DNA of 64,000 nucleotides, taken from NCBI RefSeq assembly GCF_021917145.1, contig NC_061061.1:4163390-4227389 (forward strand), in the 5' to 3' direction. Both the position numbers and the translations under genes were made by a program. Source of the stretch: Hypomesus transpacificus. Taxonomy: Eukaryota > Chordata > Actinopteri > Osmeriformes > Osmeridae. The notes under the pieces are model-generated. The model saw nothing but the letters and a program-made list of their open reading frames with translations, had not been told where the DNA came from and did not search any database. Shown here in pieces: positions 60,534 to 64,000 of the stretch (the stretch's first letter is position 1; each line of letters opens with the position of its first letter).

Positions 60534-63500
60534 GATTTCTTGCCTCATATAGTGGTTTACTTACGCAGTTTTTCCCATCTTACTTCAAATTATTGAGTTT
60601 GTGAGTCCGTTTTTAGTTTGAATTGATCGATACAAGGCTCACGTGAGGTAAGTTAGACGATAATAAAACAGCTAATACATTTAATGTGTGTATAATGCAA
60701 CAAATAGGTTCATGATACAAATAGGCCTAAGGAAGAAGTTTTTGTTATTTTATTTTTGTATCCGTTTTGACCACAAGGTTATAAATGACTTATTTTCATA
60801 GAATAAAATTGTAATAATCTACCAGCATTTTTCATAATTTGTGTCCTTATTTGTTACCTTATTTGTGGATATTTGTTATTGTCTTTGCCCGATGCATGTA
60901 GGCCTATGCATTAGAAACAAGAAAGCTTTGTATGAAGCGGATACATATTCATATATTGAATGCGCTTTATAGAAAATAATTTATTATAAAATATCTGGAT
61001 TATAGTGGTTAAGGTTGTAGTGTTTTTAGATATATTTACCTGAAATCTCACAATCATAAAAGGCTATACATTCATACTTGTCGCCGCAATCTGACGCATC
61101 TATTGGCCTATAAACGCCAGTAGCCTAAAAATAAAACTTAGAGGTTAGCCTATTCCTAACCTGATTGGTATGTTTATTATGTATCATGCTTCCTGTGAAG
61201 TGATTAGCTTTCTTTTTGGCGGAGCCTAGTCTGCATTAAACCTGTTAAATTGTTCATAAATCAAAATACTTTATGATGGATGACATTAAAAAGATCAGTG
61301 TGGTAGGCATGGAAAATAATCCATGTATTAGGCCTACCAGGAGTTCGTGGCCAAAAGCTGTAACTTTGTTGATTTCAACAATTAAATTTTATTGCCTATA
61401 AAAGTAACTGCTCTGAGAGTGTGCCGGGGTATAGTCCATGTAATTCAACACCCCGTTGGAATACAGATGCGCCATTTCTAAATTTCTCAGCGTTTTCATG
61501 CATTCAAACTAAACAAGAACCTGTTTTAAATTTCGAGAACTTAATAGATAATTGTGTTTGTGACCAATCAACAAATTAGTCACTTTACATAATTAAAATT
61601 CAACCCTATAACATATTTGTTAACATAAGATTCTCCATTACTATTCCCTAACCGGTCAACGTTTTTGATAGCATGGAGATATGTGGAACTGGAACCAAAA
61701 CCTCTTACTAAACAATTTAACCTCTTTCTCCTATTAGATACGAGTTGCCCGCATTCTCTGTGGCGGAAGTAGCTACAAGGAATTTGGTCGTATAGAATTC
61801 AGCTTCTCTCGGTGCGCCCTCCACTGCCCCCCGCCTTTCTCAGACCGCCATTTTATAAAAGCAAGCCAGCATCAGTCGCTCTTCGCCTATGTAAACATGT
61901 ACATAGGCTACTTATACTGTAGATACGTTTTCACCCTAAAAGATTAACACATTATAGCATTGAGGATGAAAAATCAATTAGAGGGAAAACAAACATGTTT
62001 TAAACCAGCGTTATTGTTACACTTCTAACTTTTTTGCTAAATCACAGTTAAAATATGTTATAATAATCACACCACCTGGAGTTTTGATACTGTTTTGACT
62101 GGTGTTATCTATAGCCTATATCTATGGAATGAAAATAACACTGATAAGGATCAGTGACATGGCTTGATTTTGTCATTTGTCACACTTCATAGAGATCTCC
62201 AGAAATGATGGCGAGTGGATATGTGCATTTCTATGAGGGGAAGTTCCAAATTCTCACACCAGGTACAGCATGAGTGACAGCATTGTTATTGCCAAAGGGT
62301 ATTGTACTCTCTGTCTAATCTGCTGGATCATAGCACACCGACATCACTCCTCTTCATGATTGGTTTGTCCAAACACCTTTGAGAGAAACGCAGCTGGTGA
62401 ACGGCATAGGTGAGATCAATGATATGAAATAAACTGAGAACTAATTCTGAGCCGTTTAAAAACAAAACCTGAGTAGGATAATCCCTAAAAGCCCAGAAGG
62501 CAGCCAGACTGTGAGAAAGCTCTCCCTTAGACTTGACACTGTAAATGTCACACTTCAACCCTGCAGGCCAATTAAAGTCTGAGGAGCACTTCACAGCCCC
62601 TGGGAGTAGGAGTGGATCTGTGCCCCCTCGCATGAATACGCTTGTGCTGGACACCCATAGAATCATCCTTGGTTTTAGGTATGTCAAACATCAAACTACA
62701 CCAGTATTACAAACACACACTCTAATCCGTCTTCTATATGAGAAGGTGAAGTTTGCATGGTGACCTGAAACTGCATGAAATTCGACACTGCCGCCCCCCC
62801 CAATATAGGTCAAAGTTCAGGCCACCTTTCATCTCCCTTTGCAAGCAGGATGGGACCACTACTAGGTCAGCTAGGGGTCAAGTGGTGGAGAGTGACCACA
62901 AGGTGATTGTGCTTCCTGGAAAATCTATTGGCTACTCCTGTCTCCTGCCCTCTCAAGAGGAGAACCCATGACTCCATCATCTCCCAAGAAGCGTATATTA
63001 GGAAGAAATCTATACATTCTGCGTAACCGCACATACACATATAGGGTCTGGTCGACAGGGACACAGTCTATGCCAGACGGCCATGATGAATCACCTGTGG
63101 TGAAGAGGAGTATGGTGTTGTCTCCCCTTCCTGAACCTGGAAGATGAAAGGGTCTTCATGAAGGAAGAACCCCCCCCCCCGCCCTCTCCACGACCGGTCA
63201 GACGAGGCACATCCAACAGTCACCGCCACCTGCAGGGCTGAAGCTCCACACGCAATGATGCCTCCTGAAAGTGGGAGTGACAGGTAGACAGGGTTAGTCA
63301 CTTCTGACTCCCCTGCAGCTATCTCTACCCACAGCTCTAAAGATATTTTCTTTCGTCTTATTAAGAGAAGTCCTATTAGTTTGATTAAATAACCCTTTTT
63401 GTCACAAATATTCCTCATAAACATACACATCAATTCTCCATCACTGGCAACAGACACACAATCCTGGTTATTGCAGTTTTATTCTTTCAATGTTTTCTGC

Positions 63501-64000
63501 CCATATGGAAAGCTTGTTGGAACATTCCCTTTGTTTGTTACATAGACATGCTTGTCTAAGCATGGAGCTGCATGCCCCAATGAACGCCTGTGGCATGTAG
63601 TGACTCACCATAAACTTTTGGGACTGATGACAATAGTTGTATGGATAAACAAAGCATAGGCTACCATTCAGATCAACACAATCACAGTTCATTTTAAGGT
63701 CGATAATACAATTATATCTGGTTTAAGAAGTGCAGTGCCAAATGTCATTTTTATATTGAATGATATTTATCACAGAATGATACCTGATCCGAGGGTGCCT
63801 CACCAGCGCCCCTGACTGACTGACAATGACTTTTGACACTGACAATGATTACCTGTTTTGTAAACTCAGGAGGGCGCAAGAAAAGAGTTCAGTTGACTCA
63901 GGGGTGCAGATGGATTTTTTTTAACTGGGGGGGACCAAGCTGTCAGCAAATGATTCCAACTCAATTAGTTATTTTGTGTAATGTATATGTATATATACTG
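60534..64000. other. Region downstream of hoxa2b, no gene recognised
   Basis: hoxa2b 3' UTR to about 60820, then AT-rich DNA. hoxa1 would be expected here in a complete HoxA cluster, but I see no hox1 homeodomain or hexapeptide in any frame. The open frames at 62328-63692 (both strands) show no family I recognise. A short poly-C run lies near 63170. The window ends without a further gene start. Confidence 0.6.

Noticed and set aside
1-64000. CRISPR arrays, operons, rRNA or tRNA genes
   Set aside because: No spaced direct-repeat arrays or cloverleaf-type sequences were noticed; the gene structure is spliced vertebrate DNA.

Overview
The window is vertebrate nuclear DNA from a teleost fish. 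The gene order jazf1 - tax1bp1 (reverse) - hibadh - hoxa13 - hoxa11 - hoxa10 - hoxa9 - hoxa2 is that of the teleost-specific HoxA 'b' cluster with its 5' flank. Support for HoxAb rather than HoxAa: I see no evx homeobox between hibadh and hox13, and no hoxa1/a3/a4/a5/a7. The species is not identifiable by eye. Abundant CA/GT microsatellites and long G/C homopolymers fit a ray-finned fish.

Layout. 1-6564: jazf1b intron (first coding exon lies upstream of the window). 6565-9017: last four coding exons of jazf1b (+). 11795-24330: seventeen coding exons of tax1bp1b (-), tail-to-tail with jazf1b; its second intron carries an approximately 1.1 kb hAT-like transposon. 26743-32283: eight exons of hibadhb (+), head-to-head with tax1bp1b. 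32284-37584: gene-free interval. 37585-60533: five two-exon Hox genes, all on + : hoxa13b, hoxa11b, hoxa10b, hoxa9b, hoxa2b. 60534-64000: no gene recognised. I reconstructed splice junctions by reading donor/acceptor sites and checking reading phase. tax1bp1b (842 aa), hibadhb (329 aa) and all five Hox genes close in frame, so all look intact.

Function. The five Hox transcription factors are transcribed in one direction in collinear order: a13/a11/a10/a9 for posterior body, fin and urogenital patterning, and a2 for hindbrain and second pharyngeal arch. The flanking genes are bystanders with unrelated cell biology (a zinc-finger cofactor, a selective-autophagy receptor, and a mitochondrial valine-catabolism enzyme). 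They are kept in synteny with HOXA in vertebrates, probably because Hox regulatory elements lie among them.

The most interesting non-coding signals are: several strong CTCF-like motifs, including ones at the hibadhb stop codon and between a13/a11 and a11/a10 with differing orientation; a PREP/MEIS plus PBX-HOX motif pair in the hoxa2b intron and a PBX-HOX site in its promoter; a near-identical 15-mer E-box element shared by the hoxa11b intron and hoxa9b promoter; a hAT-like element with TIRs and target-site duplication; and a sharp partition of long poly-G/C runs, which are absent from about 22 kb to 63 kb. I found no wholly unknown gene system.
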